NCBI GenBank assembly: GCA_023614405.1
Contig: CM042692.1
Span: 120,521,503 to 120,585,502 of the forward strand
Reading direction: 5' to 3'
Source of the DNA: Avena insularis
Taxonomy: Eukaryota; Streptophyta; Magnoliopsida; Poales; Poaceae
Length of the DNA: 64,000 bases
Shown: piece by piece, positions 11,732 to 23,039 of the stretch
How the letters are laid out: every line of letters begins with the position of its first letter
Position numbering within the stretch: the first letter of the stretch is position 1
Made by a program: the position numbers and the translations under genes
Notes under the pieces: generated by a model
The model's input: the letters and a program-made list of their open reading frames with translations, nothing else
What the model was told of the DNA's origin: nothing
Databases searched by the model: none

Positions 11732-11736
11732 AGAGT

Positions 11737-11813
11737 TCCACGTGTTCATAGATGGTGTACTCATGATTTATATATTGGAATTAATTGTGGAAATTCTGCC
11801 TAGTACTCCAACA
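11737..11813 (+). repeat. copia 3' LTR, last 77 bp
   Basis: Continues the LTR interrupted at 9140 and ends in CCAACA. Together the two parts give an LTR of about 819 bp. Confidence 0.65.
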
Positions 11814-13093
11814 CTATCTATGAGTTAATGCAGTAACATGAGAGCTTTGATGATATACCCTTGTACACCGAAAATGCTTTAACATTTCATGGGAAATGTG
11901 AGCGATGTAGTCGTACTCGTAGCCGACCTCAAGGTCATGTTGCTCCTCGCATGACGTATAGGTGCTACAACTAGCTGCACCTCTATGGTCTTGCACACGT
12001 CCGGTGCTCGACAACGACTCCCATTTTCATTGATCTAGCCGGGATACAGAAGTATACCTTCTGGAACTGGGATCCAACAGCGCGATGGCGTGTCGGAGTG
12101 GTGTCGTCACCCACACGCGTAGTTCTTCTTGGAACCAAAACACGAGAGCCAATCAGAGAGAGAAGGGAAAATTCCCTTAGGAAAAATTCCTTATAAATTT
12201 CCCAATTTATTGTGTGTATTTCCCCTCTCCCTTGGACCCTCTTTATATAAGAGAAGGGGATGTGGCAATATGGGACTAAAGGAGGGGGTGCGCCATGGGG
12301 GGAGGAGGGATCGGCCGGGTGGTCCCCATCACACCCCGCGCGTGGCCAAGGCCAGCCGGGCCGGTGGCCCTAGAAGGCTCCCCCATATGGGCCCTTCCCT
12401 CCAGGAAGTGGCCCATTAGGGAGGTTATGCCCAAAATAAATTTTAAATATTATTTTTTCCTATTAATTCCAATAATTATTGTTAAAAACATATTCAACAT
12501 TTCCTCATGATCAAAAACACATTTTTGATCATTCCGAACTTCTTCGGACTTTACCTAGAACCATTCTGATTTCTCTCTCGTTCTCTACTAGTGATCTCGA
12601 TGATTTGAAAACAATCTCCAAGCGTTGTAGAATCCTTAAGTGTGCTACCCTACGATTTAGGAACATCAAAATCATGATCGATAAACTCTTCTCTAATCAA
12701 TGATCATCAGCGGGATCTGGATACCCATAATGACCCCCATGCATTCCACGATGTCTCGGCGTTTGAACCATAAACATCGAGTCCAATTCCTTTTGTTACT
12801 TTGATACATAACTCGTCTGAGATCTGATCATCAGTATCAACATACCTTGTTCAATATCGTTACTGACAAGTCTACTTTATTTTGTTCACATGATATCGCA
12901 TCCTCTTGAGCTAGTCACTCGATGCAACTTCTTGGATGCAATCTCACCAAGTAGGCCCAGTGTATCTTTCCGTCACGCGGGAGAACAAATCCTGATCTTG
13001 ATGCATATGCCTCAACATATCCCTCTGAAATACCTGATAGACACATTTATGATCACCCTGTTATGGTGTGACAGTTCATGTAGTGAAAGCAGC
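11814..13093 (-). repeat. Angela/BARE-like LTR fragment, minus strand
   Basis: Read on the minus strand, it shows the same ordered U3 blocks as the LTR at 10039 (gggtgatcataaatg, ggatttgttctcc, gtgacgg, actgggcc), then a GC-rich part, a TATA box and an R/U5 part with GACTACATC. Its U3 start is removed by the Tat element at 13094 and its U5 end by the copia element at 11813. It is therefore the oldest visible layer here. No gene lies in this 1.28 kb. Confidence 0.7.
12241..12249 (-). promoter_or_regulatory. TATA box of minus-strand Angela-like LTR
   Basis: TATATAAAG on the minus strand, in a GC-rich setting, at the expected place between U3 and R. Confidence 0.55.
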
Positions 13094-13573
13094 TGACGAG
13101 GGGTTAACTCACTAATGCCCATCGTTGATGGACTTAGGTTCGTGGAATTTGGGATCGCTAGAGGCATCGATCGACTAGAAAAAAAGCACATAGGTGACAC
13201 AAGGTTTTACCTAGGTTCAGGCCTCGTGGAGGACCCTACTCCTCCTTGTCTTATCTTGATTATCAAGGAGTCGAAAGTTACAAGGGGTGCGTAGATGCAA
13301 TCTGGCGAGGTGTATGTGAGGGTTGTGGATTGTTCTCCTCGCCGCCCCCTCCTAGCCTTTATATAGGGAGGCTAGGTCTCGGGGTAGCAGGCCGAGTCGG
13401 TTACAAATTAGGGTTTTCCCTTCAAGTTTCTATCTATTCTTTGCCATGTTCTTCAAGAAGTTGTGCTCCCATGGACCACCTGAATCCTTACTGGGCTTTG
13501 TTCGCACCGTGGACTCCTCTTGGGCTGGACCCTATAGGCTAATCTCGAGTACCTATAAGGTATAACCATGTCA
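13094..13573 (-). repeat. 3' LTR of Tat copy 1, 480 bp
   Basis: On the minus strand it starts TGACATGG (13573) right after a PPT and ends CCTCGTCA (13094), giving inverted TGAC/GTCA termini. It contains a TATA box (13356-13365) and a conserved R/U5 block with AACCTAGGTAAAACC. Left boundary inferred from the inverted termini; the TSD partner is not visible. Confidence 0.75.
13356..13365 (-). promoter_or_regulatory. TATA box of Tat LTR
   Basis: TATATAAAGG on the minus strand, about 210 bp from the LTR start and followed by a GC-rich leader. Confidence 0.65.
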
Positions 13574-14480
13574 GTAGCCCCTGAGTGTCCAGCCAAATCG
13601 TAGATTCAGGTGGAGACTATAAGTCTTTGAGTGCATGGAAAATAGGCTCATGCGAAGTTCTTTTGGGTGCCGTAGTTTGTGTCATAGGGATTGTTGATAT
13701 GCGTGCCTGATTCACCCGATGGATCGGGACAAGTTAACTGCCTTAGGGAAAAACAATACCATCTACTCAAACTCGAGTCCCCGGACTCGAATTCGGAATA
13801 TTAATGGCGTAATTTGACTCCTGTCATGGAGGTCTTATAGAGTCGAATTCCAGTGTTTTGGTGTGAGCACTCGACGCATGTGTCGAGGTCTTCTCATCAT
13901 GCCTATGGGGACGGATTATTTCTGGTAGAGCGCATCAGGTGTGTTTCCAGGCCTTTTGCAGGTCTTACCTTCATGTTGTTAACGCGACATCCGAAAGTTT
14001 ATTCACCATACAGGTGATTCAGGTGACCCAAGAGACGTTGTCCCTTTGTAGGGTATGTTCGGTAGTTGTGAAGGAGTCGCCGAATGTGTCGGATGCCCAT
14101 GGTGTGGATGTGATCAATGATTTTTACCATGTACAAATATCTTTTCTTTTTCATAGGGTGCGTGACCAGCGCTCCCTATGGGAGTAGCCCCCGAGTGCCT
14201 ACTCGAGTTGTAGACTCGAGTCGGGACTTTGAACAATTGTCGACAGGTGTCGTTATTTTTGTCTTTTGTCGACTGTGCTTTCAGCTCTCCCTATGGAAGA
14301 AGTCCCCCGAGTCCGCAATCGAATCGTTGATTTGAAAGAGGGGGCGAAGATGTAAATGTCTTGTATGTTTGTCACGGCAGTTCTATGCCCTTTTAAAAAT
14401 TTTGGGTGCGCGGCCAGTGCTCCTATTAGGAGTAGCCCCTGAGTACTTGGTTGAGTCTTAGAGTCGACCAAGCACTAGAT
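13574..14480 (-). repeat. Tat 3' UTR with repeated PPT-like units
   Basis: 907 bp without a gene, between the opposite-strand gene and the 3' LTR. The true PPT is at about 13574-13584 (minus strand CAGGGGCTAC abutting TGACATGG). The same unit recurs around 14184-14197, 14301-14312 and 14430-14444. Each has a G-rich PPT-like core beside a block reading ggagcgctgg(t/c)c.cgcaccc on the minus strand and a short TCGAGT inverted repeat. Equivalent repeats occur in copy 2 (49760-50035). Confidence 0.7.
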
Positions 14481-14778
14481 AAGTCGAAGAGAAACTCCAC
14501 TAGAGTGGGTTTCTTGATGACGTCAGTGCTGATGACCTGATGAGATCGGTTGCCCGCATAAGCGGTGCTGATGGGACGTGACAAAGGTGGGTACCGAAGT
14601 CTGACTGGGATTTGACTAGTCATGCGTAATCTTTGGTTTTAACCGCGCCTCCTTGATTCTCGCCTGTAGTGGGAACATGCAGCGATGGTTCATTGTTACC
14701 ACTTCCACGCGTCTCCATTGATGTGCACCACACGTAGGATTGAGGCTCTGCGAGCCGTTGGATGGCATTCCCTGGTGC

Positions 14779-14788
14779 TTAAGTAGGG
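14779..14788 (+). promoter_or_regulatory. putative promoter element of the antisense gene (copy 1)
   Basis: TTAAGTAGGG, about 160 bp before the ATG at 14947, is conserved at the same place in copy 2 (49423-49432, minus strand). It resembles a weak TATA box. Conservation between diverged copies is the only support. Confidence 0.35.
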
Positions 14789-15901
14789 TTTTGTGTGCGG
14801 TGATTTTTCGCACTGATCTTTTTCCTCCTTTGCGCACTTCTGCCATTGCCATTCTCCTCTGCTTCATTGCACCCACCATCAATGCTACGCTAGACATTCT
14901 CAAACCTTTTCCAAGTTACTTCCTCCGATCCCTCCGTCATTGAAACATGGGGAAAAAGAAGGGAGACGCTGCCGCTAGATCTGCTGCTGTCGCCACCACG
15001 AAGAAGAAGGGCACCGTCGCCACTGGGTCCGGCACCACCGCCACCACCAAGAAGAAGGACCCACGTGACCAATGGGTCATGGTGTCACACCTCCTTGAAG
15101 GAGCATGATCTCCAGACGCATCGCCAGGACGGTTTGCTCCCCACCAAGGAAGCAGATTGCAAAATGCCTAGACCAGAGGTAATCCCCAATCCCCCCGCTA
15201 GATTTCGGGTGATGTTTTTGGCGTTTATCCTACGTGGTCTTTCTCTCCTCCTCCACAAGTTTGTGCAGGGTTGCTTTGTTTCTATGGGATTCAACTGGAT
15301 CAGCTGACCCCAAACTCCATCTTGGACATCGCGTGCTTCATTACACTCTACAAGTGCTGGCTCAGAATCGAGCCACACTTCGGTCTCTTCAAGAAGCTGT
15401 TCAAGCTAAAGAGGCAGTCGGGTTCTGAGTTCAATACTTCAGCCTCAATATTGTCGAGCCCGTCCAAGGATGGAGGAAAAATGGTTCTACATCCGCGACC
15501 AGCATGTTGACGACGAACTATTTAGACTTGCTCCTTTCGATTCCAAGGATGAGCTGAGGAGGAAAAGGTCCTGGAAGAATGTTGTGATGCCTGGCAAAGC
15601 AGATGAAGTCAAAGTCTTGTATAAGCGTGTCTGCGACCTTTAGCTTGCCCAAGGCCAAGAAGTCACCAGTGTCGACCTTATTCGCACATTTTTGCGATGG
15701 CGGGTGCAGCCTCTATAAGCCAGGGCACACCCAATGTCGTGCTAGACCAGCATGGATGACATCACTCGCATCTCCCCGGAGATCCTGTCATCGGTGGAGG
15801 TGGACATGAAAGTTCAGGCGCTGACGAAGTACACCACCAAATATGTGCTTCCTAGAGACTCAGCCACGCTGCTCTTCCGCGAGAGTAACTCCCCTCCCGA
15901 G

Positions 15902-15984
15902 GTAAGTTTGCCATTGACTCCTTGTTCTTTTACTTTTCCTTGTTCGTGGGACATTTCGTAATTGTAGTTTGATGCCTGTACTAG
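15902..15984 (+). other. probable intron in antisense gene (copy 1)
   Basis: GAG|GTAAGT donor and CTGTACTAG acceptor, 83 bp, T-rich. Copy 2 has an intron at the matching place (48170-48246, 77 bp). Confidence 0.6.
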
Positions 15985-16181
15985 GATTGGAAAGTAGCGA
16001 CTTCGCTACCACCTCAGCTGGAGGGGGTTCTGCCCTCTGAGGCTAAAGAAGATGACAAATCAGGGTCGACTATGCCCGCATAGGAAATCCATGATTCCAG
16101 CAAGGATGGCACTCGCAAGCGCTCCCGAAGTGAAGAATCTGACGCGTCTATGCCAGAGGCGCCGAAGGATACTTCGCCTGA

Positions 16182-19100
16182 GGTGGTGTAACATCGCAAA
16201 ACTTTAATCCAAGTGATCAAGATCCAAATCATCAAATTTAGAGTTAACAAAATTTTTTCCAATTAAAATATTAAAGCATTCATATGTGTGTGCATATAGT
16301 TTAGAAGTTGATTTGAATTGCCATGTTTAAGTGATCCATTGATTGTAAAATGATTCTTAGGTGAACTAAACAACATCTAGATCATTCCCAAACAAATCCC
16401 AAAGAAAAACAAATCAAAATGAATAAAATAACCAAATGGTCATTTGTGCCATTTTAATCAACATGCCTACTTTGGCTATTCCTAGAACTCAAATCCTAAC
16501 AGAATATAAAATGTGGATCTTTGCACCCCTTGCTAGTACATGTAGTGATGTACCAAGGCCCACTTTGTGATCTACCAAAAACTTTCAAACACTAATTTTA
16601 AATGGCATTTGAAAATTGAATGTAGTTCATATGAGAAGATCCCACTTATTCAAAAACCACTCAAATGAACTCCATTTTTAAATCCCAAGCAACCAGAGAT
16701 GCTCAAGCATGTGATCATCAACTCCACCAAAATTCAGCCCAAAATTCAAAAATTTAGTTCATGCGGCCATTGTGTCGAACACCTTGCAGACAGAAATGAA
16801 ATGGCCTAACTATTACTGTTTCTAATTAAGCCATTGTCCCCCTTTGCACCCTCTCTACTCTCCCTTGTCCCCCCTGAGACCAACCAACACCTCACCGGCA
16901 TACCCCTAAGCCGCAGCAGCAGTGGAGCACCGCCACATTTTGGTCACCGCCGGCCGAAAGTGGGCAAAGCGCCACAGACAACGCCGCACCGTTCCAGCAC
17001 CACCACTAGCTCCGCCTAACCCTACCACACCCCCTGTCCACCCCTCGATCACCCACAACCCCTGGACCACACCCCAGTACCGCCGCCCATTCTCTCTGTG
17101 AGCTTGCTAGAGCGTTCCAGAGCGTGTTAGCCGCCAGCATGCCACAGACCTCCCCTCGACCCAATACCGTGCACGCCGCTCCGCCTCGACCCCAGCACCC
17201 TGCCAGACATGGCCGTGCGCCTCCGCGTGACCCACAGTCGCCGTGCACCGTGTCGAGCACCGCCTCTGTCTCCTAGAGTGCGGGACGCTCCTGACCAAAC
17301 GCCACCGCTCCTAGCTGCACATTTAAGCCATAGAGCACCGCCAGGAGGCAGGCCACCGTCCCCTACCTCCAGCCACGCCGCTAGCACGCTGTGCAGCCCT
17401 CGCCGGAGTCGCCAGCCCATCCCGTTCGGTCGCCTTGTCGAGCTATAAATAGAGGCCACCCCAGCACAAATTCCTCACACCATCTCACTCCCCTCTCTCC
17501 ACTGATCCTTCCACCCCATCCCCGGAGCAAGGCGAGCCTCCGTTCGCCGGAATTTAGCCGGAACTTGCCACAGCAAAGGAGGAGAGGCGCCGTCGATCTC
17601 GTCCACCCCAGGAGCTGCCACGACCTCGCCTGAGCTCGCCGTCGTCCACCAGTTCGTTTGCCCGCCTTGCCGAAGTAGCTAGAGCCCTGGTATGCCCCCA
17701 TTGCACCCCCACCGAGCTGCTAGGGTTAGCTCTCGCCGGTGACCTGTTCGCCGGGGACGACGATCCTCAGCCGTAGATCTTCTGTTTAATCATAGCGCCC
17801 AGATTGCCCCATACCGCTTCGTGTTTGACGTGTCACTGACTTGCGGGACCCCACTGTCAGTTGTCATTCGCACCGCGGAGCGCCACTGGGCCGGCCCATT
17901 TTCTTTCCCGCGCTAGCCTACGAATTCAAATATAGGTTTTTCTATTTTAGTTTGAACTCACTTCTGTCCCTTAGTTCAAAATTCAATTCAGGAAGATTTA
18001 CTAAACCAAATTGAGTGATTCAAATTTTGTTAGAAAGCTACTGAAAAGATCTATCCAAGCCCGTTGGATTTAATTCGTTTAGAGTTAGAGATCTCTCCTA
18101 GTAAAAATAACAAGACAAAAGCATTTTCACATTCAAACATTTTTATAAAATCAACCATAATAGCTTTTGAGTTGATTCCAACTCTCAAAAATCACATTTA
18201 ACCATACCTATCTGAATATGTAATAATATTAAGGTTTGCATGGAGTGACTTTGGACTAGTACCAAAATAATGCTATATAGGCATTTCTAGTCACTTTAAA
18301 TCATTAAATATTAAACTTAAACTTAATTAAATGTGATCCAACATTTAAATCGCATTACCACATGTTAGAATATGTGGTGATGACATGTGTCCACATGATC
18401 CCATATTTTCAGTGGTGAATATTAAATCTTAGTTATTTTCAATGAGTAGAAATTACGTTTCTTAAATAAAAAGAATGAAACTAGTTAATAAAACCTTGTG
18501 ATGCTTGTGATGATATTAGATCATCAAATGTGTGCCTTAGAGTGCTAAGTAGACTAGTTAAGTATTGTTTGGTGATTGTGTACTCCGTATGTATTTATAG
18601 ACGATAGTACCGACCAAGCTTTCGAGGAGGAGGAGTTCTACCAAGAGGAGGAGGAAGAAAACTTCAACCACTACACCAACCAAGGCAAGCTAACACTTGC
18701 AAGTATAATACTTAGCAAGCTAGGATTAAGCTAGATAACCCAAGCAAAGACATTAGACATACTCTGGTTATACCACTTTGACTAGTACCTATTCCAAGTT
18801 TACTTTCAAGCTTTTACTTTCTTTACTTTACCAAAGTCTCTTACTTGTTTAGAAGGTAGCATAAAGAGTATAAAACTTGACCTATCTAGATAACTTTAGA
18901 TGTCATTCTATGGCATGAGATTGATCTTAGCATCCCCACATTAGTGAACACTCTTAACTTAGTAGTTAGAGCTAAACTAAAACTTGAGCCACTTTAGATG
19001 GGAACACCTGTTGAAAATGAATTATGAAAACCTTGGAATGATGAGTCATTCTATTGAGATGTTTTTGACATGTGTTGAGAAACACAAGTGGTTTATGATG

Positions 19101-20129
19101 ATGAAAATGTTGAGGCATGAGCCTTAGCCCTTTTACAAAAACTGATGGTTGGATTCGGATGCGATACCATTCCAAATTTACCGTACAACCACAATACCTG
19201 AATTGGGTAAGGCTTAGCCGGAAGTTTCTATGCATTAGTATTAGTTCCCTCGCGGGAGAGGTTTGAGATGAGGCTACCTCTCAATGTTGTCCACCTATGC
19301 AAAGGCCCAAGATGATGACAGATGGTCATGGTTGGGAGGCCATGCTCATAGGAGAGGTGCTTATACTAGGGTGTGTAAAGGAAAGGTTATGTTTGATTAT
19401 CTGCATACTAAGTATGATGATTCAGGGTTATCCCTAACAGATGTATTGAATCTTGTGGTGAAAGTGTACCACCTCTGCAGAGTGTCAAACTATTCGAATA
19501 TCCACGTCCGCGGTTATGGACAGTTGGAGTGGCCATACTGTTTCGTTGTCAGATATTTTCAAAATGACTTATGAAATGAATGATGAATCTTGACTTGACC
19601 ACAACAGGGATGTGTTTATGACACTAGCTTCCCAACTTAAGTGATTCTAGAACTTTATTTTATCTTTCTTTGTTTCAGAACTCAGCTTAGGTTTCAAACT
19701 TAACCTTATAGTTAAACTTAGAGTTAGCACTTTAACTTAGAACTATATTAATTATTAGTGGTAGTTTGCGAGTACTTAAAGAGTACCCATGGCTTTTGTC
19801 CCTGGCTATTCTCATGGCCAGACTATGAAGGAGACTACCAAGATGATGGCCAGCAAGACGGATATGATAACTAGGACTATCTGCCTTCGTCAGCATTGCA
19901 TGTGCCCCTAAAGATGGACCCCACCGCTACGCTTATCTTTTATTCCGCTGCTTGTTGTATTAAGACTGGATCATGAGATCCTTATTTGTGTAAGACCTTA
20001 TTTATGATTTGTAATGGATGATGTACTATGATATCCAGTCTGTTATGTCTCGCAAAAATGGTAATCCTGGGATTGTGATGTATGACATAACATGCATCTG
20101 GGATTAAAAATCCGGGTGTTGACAGGTGG
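16182..20129 (+). mobile_element. solo LTR of chromovirus family with perfect TSD
   Basis: LTR 16187-20124 (3,938 bp) starts TGTAACATCGC and ends CGGGTGTTGACA. It is flanked by GGTGG on both sides (16182-16186 and 20125-20129). No internal region is present, so it is a solo LTR left by LTR-LTR recombination. It matches the 3' LTR at 4225-7898 along its length, including GGATTCGGATGCGATACC near 19151 and the final CTCGCAAAAATGG block. It is inserted in an exon of the Tat antisense gene. It holds no gene. Confidence 0.92.
17444..17451 (+). promoter_or_regulatory. TATA box of solo LTR
   Basis: TATAAATA at the position matching 5480-5487 in the related 3' LTR. Confidence 0.65.
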
Positions 20130-20710
20130 GCACCACAAGTCCTATTCTAGCGGTTCCTATCCGCAGTGTGGCTCCTCCACCGCTGAAGAAGCTGAAGAAA
20201 TTGAAGGATCCACTGGACGAGGACTTCGACCTCGACGACTTTGATGGGTTAGTTCTCTGCTTGGAGTTGAGGTTTCTTGACTTGCAATTTTCGTTGTGCT
20301 GAATGCATTCCTAAAGTTGTTGCAGTAGGACTGCATCATCATCATCCGGTGATTGCCGCCTCCTGGAGGACACTAGAGTCATAGACTCCAAGAATAAGGA
20401 TGCGGAGGGGTCATCGCCTTCCCCGAAGATAGCGGCCACCTCTGGCGCAAATTCCTCGAGTTCGCCCAACACGGGGAGCAGCTGGTTATTACCCGGACAT
20501 TGATTCATAAGGAATCTTTGCAGTCTTTGGGTGACCACATAAGTCTTCATGAACTCTTCACTTGAAATAGTTTGTTTGGGGTTAATCCTTTTGGTGACAG
20601 ACATTGTATTTTGCATCTCGTTCTGCAGGAATCTGTTTGTCTTGGAGAGCGGATCACAACCTTGGGCCGGCAGCATACACTGCTAGATGCTAAAAACCAC
20701 CAGCTACAAA

Positions 20711-20785
20711 GTAAGCATGTCAAATTGTACTGTACTGCTGAGTATTTGTTTTTATTATGCTTGATGTATTCCCCTTGTTCTATAG
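20711..20785 (+). other. probable intron in antisense gene (copy 1)
   Basis: AAA|GTAAGC donor and TTCTATAG acceptor, 75 bp, just before the coiled-coil exon (ENNDLLHQV). The copy 2 equivalent is 47294-47370 (77 bp). Confidence 0.65.
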
Positions 20786-20989
20786 AGGAGAATAATGATC
20801 TTCTTCATCAAGTGAACTCCCTTGAAAAGGGTATTAGCATGGCAGAGACCAAGCGGGATGAGGCACTCGAAGCCCCCGATCACTTCAAACAGGAGTCAAA
20901 GAAGCGTGAGGAAGACCTGATGGCTGCCGCAACCGACAGAGAAAAGGGGTTTGCAGAACAACTTTTCTCTATGGACCAAGCACTCTCTG

Positions 20990-21072
20990 GTATTTCTTTG
21001 TCATATATTTTTGATGTGCTCGTATTTTCTTCTTTTGGACATGCTTGCTAATTGGCGGGAGTGCAATTCTAG
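20990..21072 (+). other. probable intron in antisense gene (copy 1)
   Basis: CTG|GTATTT donor and ATTCTAG acceptor, 83 bp, between the coiled-coil and Ala-rich exons. The copy 2 equivalent is 47065-47130 (66 bp). Confidence 0.6.
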
Positions 21073-22603
21073 ATGCCGCTGGTGTTGACTTCGACCGCCA
21101 GGCTCTGGCCCATGAGGATGCTTTGGTTGGTGCTATGATGGCGATCAAAGATCGTGGCGCTCCCGCTCAAGACGCCCTCAACAAGGCCAACACCGTTATG
21201 GGATGCCTTAGCGAAGAGATGTTTCCCAAGGCCAAGCTAGTTGAAGATCTTGATGGCCTAGTCGAGACCTTCACGGGCGGCGTTCCTATGGACTTTAAAA
21301 ACACACAGAAGGGAGTCGGTGCATCCTTGGGGTTAGCGATGGCGCAGGCCTATGGTGCCAATCTGGACGTCAGCTAGATTACCTCGAAGATGCCAATGAC
21401 CACGGAAGGCCAAGAGTTAGCTTTCGCTCCCCTTGGAACTCGCTGTCATAAATATGGGCCGTGGCTCCTAGAGACACCCGCGAAGTACTCTGTGGAGTGA
21501 AAATGGCTAAATGCGGTGAAGGCCACGGTGTTAGGGGCCACCACAGCAAAGGCCACGATGCCGGGGGCTACCACAGAGTCGAAGAAGCCCGCGGGTGCCA
21601 ATGCGTAGGCATAGATATCTTTATTTTTTCCTGTTGTAGCGGTGCGAAAAGCTTTGGCCTTGTCTTGAACTACCTTTGTGGGGGTGCCCCTGTTAGAACT
21701 TGTTGCTACTCTGGATGTATAAATTGTCTCCGTGCTTTTGCCACTCGAATTCCATGTGTGATGCCTCTTATTCTTACAATTTTTTGTTTGGTTAGGGCTC
21801 TTCGAGTGATTCGCAAGATGTGCCTTGTTTTGATGCGCCTGTGGCACACCCATGTTCGATAGTGGAGGTGCTGTTGCGCTTGCGTGATCGCGTGAAGCAC
21901 TTGGAGCGAGATGCACTGATGAATTGTGGTACTGCCAACATCTGGAAATTGAAGGCAGAGAAATCCATTGAGCGTGAGAAGTACCTTCTTGATGAGGTGG
22001 CTTAAATCAACGAGTAGTTGCAATTTGGGTGTTTTACTTGACTGCCTTGCCCTTGTTCTTCCGTATGGACAGTGTGTTGACTAATATGTTTGTTGTTGTT
22101 ATTTGTGCAGTTGTCAATCTCATTCCACAGGAAGACAGGGATCGCATTAGCATCCGACTGAACTGCTTGACGGAAGAGCAGTTGGAAGCTGGTGGTTTTT
22201 TCTGGACCGATCGGGATCATGCGACCACATTGGCGACGCCGCAGGATCGCGTGTACTGCACTAGGTGAAAATAGCGCAGTCATGCTTGAAGCATATCTTC
22301 AGGGCGAGTTTTCCATTGGATGCCACACCATCAATCCTGCTGGTTCTGATGCGAAAGTTTCAGAATGCTGATGCAGTACGCGAGTGTGTGCACCAACAAC
22401 TTGTTGCAGGTGCCAAGGTTGTGTTAGCGCTTATGCACATGCAACGACCCGACGTGGACTTAGATGTTGTTGTTGCAGGACCACCGCTGCCCCTAGCAGG
22501 GATGGCGTGGAAGATGGTGCCCCACTACCGAGCAATTGACCAACTGGCGGAAGATATCGTTAGCTTGTTCGACGAGCACACCAATGTTCTTCTTTTGCAT
22601 TAG

Positions 22604-23039
22604 TAGAATAGTGTTTATCCTGCACATGACGTATAAGTGTTGTAAAGCTTGTATAATGTTTCAACTGGGTGTTCTGATACCCATGCTTGTATGTAAAGCT
22701 GTTAGCCTATGTGTTTTGCGAGTGTGTTTCTTATGCAATGCCTTTTCATTAGCCTGACGCTTGCGGATCTCATTGTCATGCCAGCCTATAAGTTGCGTTG
22801 CAACTGGGTTGGGTTTATCAAGGGTTCAATTGGAAGTTTGGTCAGCTACTCGGGTCATTGCTTTGTGAGATTGTATATGTGACGAGGTCATCAGGGAGGC
22901 GTAGGCCCCGAGTGCATAATAGAAATGAAAGTAAATGTAACAAGACACATGGTTGGAGGCACTTAGCTTTATTTATTTGGAGAATATCAGGAGGTACAAT
23001 GTTTGGATAAGTAGCCTGGCTGAGTAGCCTTATTGTAAA
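22604..23039. other. convergent spacer between antisense gene and integrase (copy 1)
   Basis: 436 bp between two genes that end toward each other. It contains a PPT-like tract on the minus strand (gcactcggggcctacgc, 22899-22915) that recurs in copy 2 (45148-45162), and an AT-rich block that may hold the 3' ends of both transcripts. No coding signal is recognised. Confidence 0.5.

Larger units (their letters stand above)
7899..11813 (+). mobile_element. Ty1/copia-type element, 3' end only, split by nested copia
   Basis: A PPT (8388-8398) followed by an LTR beginning TGTTAGAAATAATGG at 8399 identifies the 3' end of an LTR element. Its LTR resumes after the nested Angela-like element and ends in CTCCAACA at 11813, as copia LTRs often do. 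The next five bases, CTATC (11814-11818), should be the right TSD. The left part lies beyond the chromovirus inserted at its 7898/7899 boundary, outside the window. Copia assignment rests on LTR style, so it is moderate. Confidence 0.65.
14947..22603 (+). pseudogene. antisense accessory gene of Tat element (Transposase_28-like), copy 1
   Basis: Runs opposite to gag-pol. ATG at 14947 opens a Lys/Ala/Thr-rich N-terminus (MGKKKGDAA...). Next come the conserved core (GIQLDQLTPNSILDIACFI, IEPHFGLFKK, about 15270-15410) of the grass family usually annotated 'putative gypsy type transposon' (Transposase_28), a coiled coil (ENNDLLHQVNSLEKG, about 20786-20985) and an Ala-rich domain (21073-21375). A second coiled coil (21850-22005) and a C-terminal domain end at TAG 22601-22603. 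Likely introns with GT/AG ends: 15902-15984, 20711-20785 and 20990-21072. Broken by TGA near 15105, frameshifts and the solo LTR at 16187. Function unknown. Confidence 0.7.
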
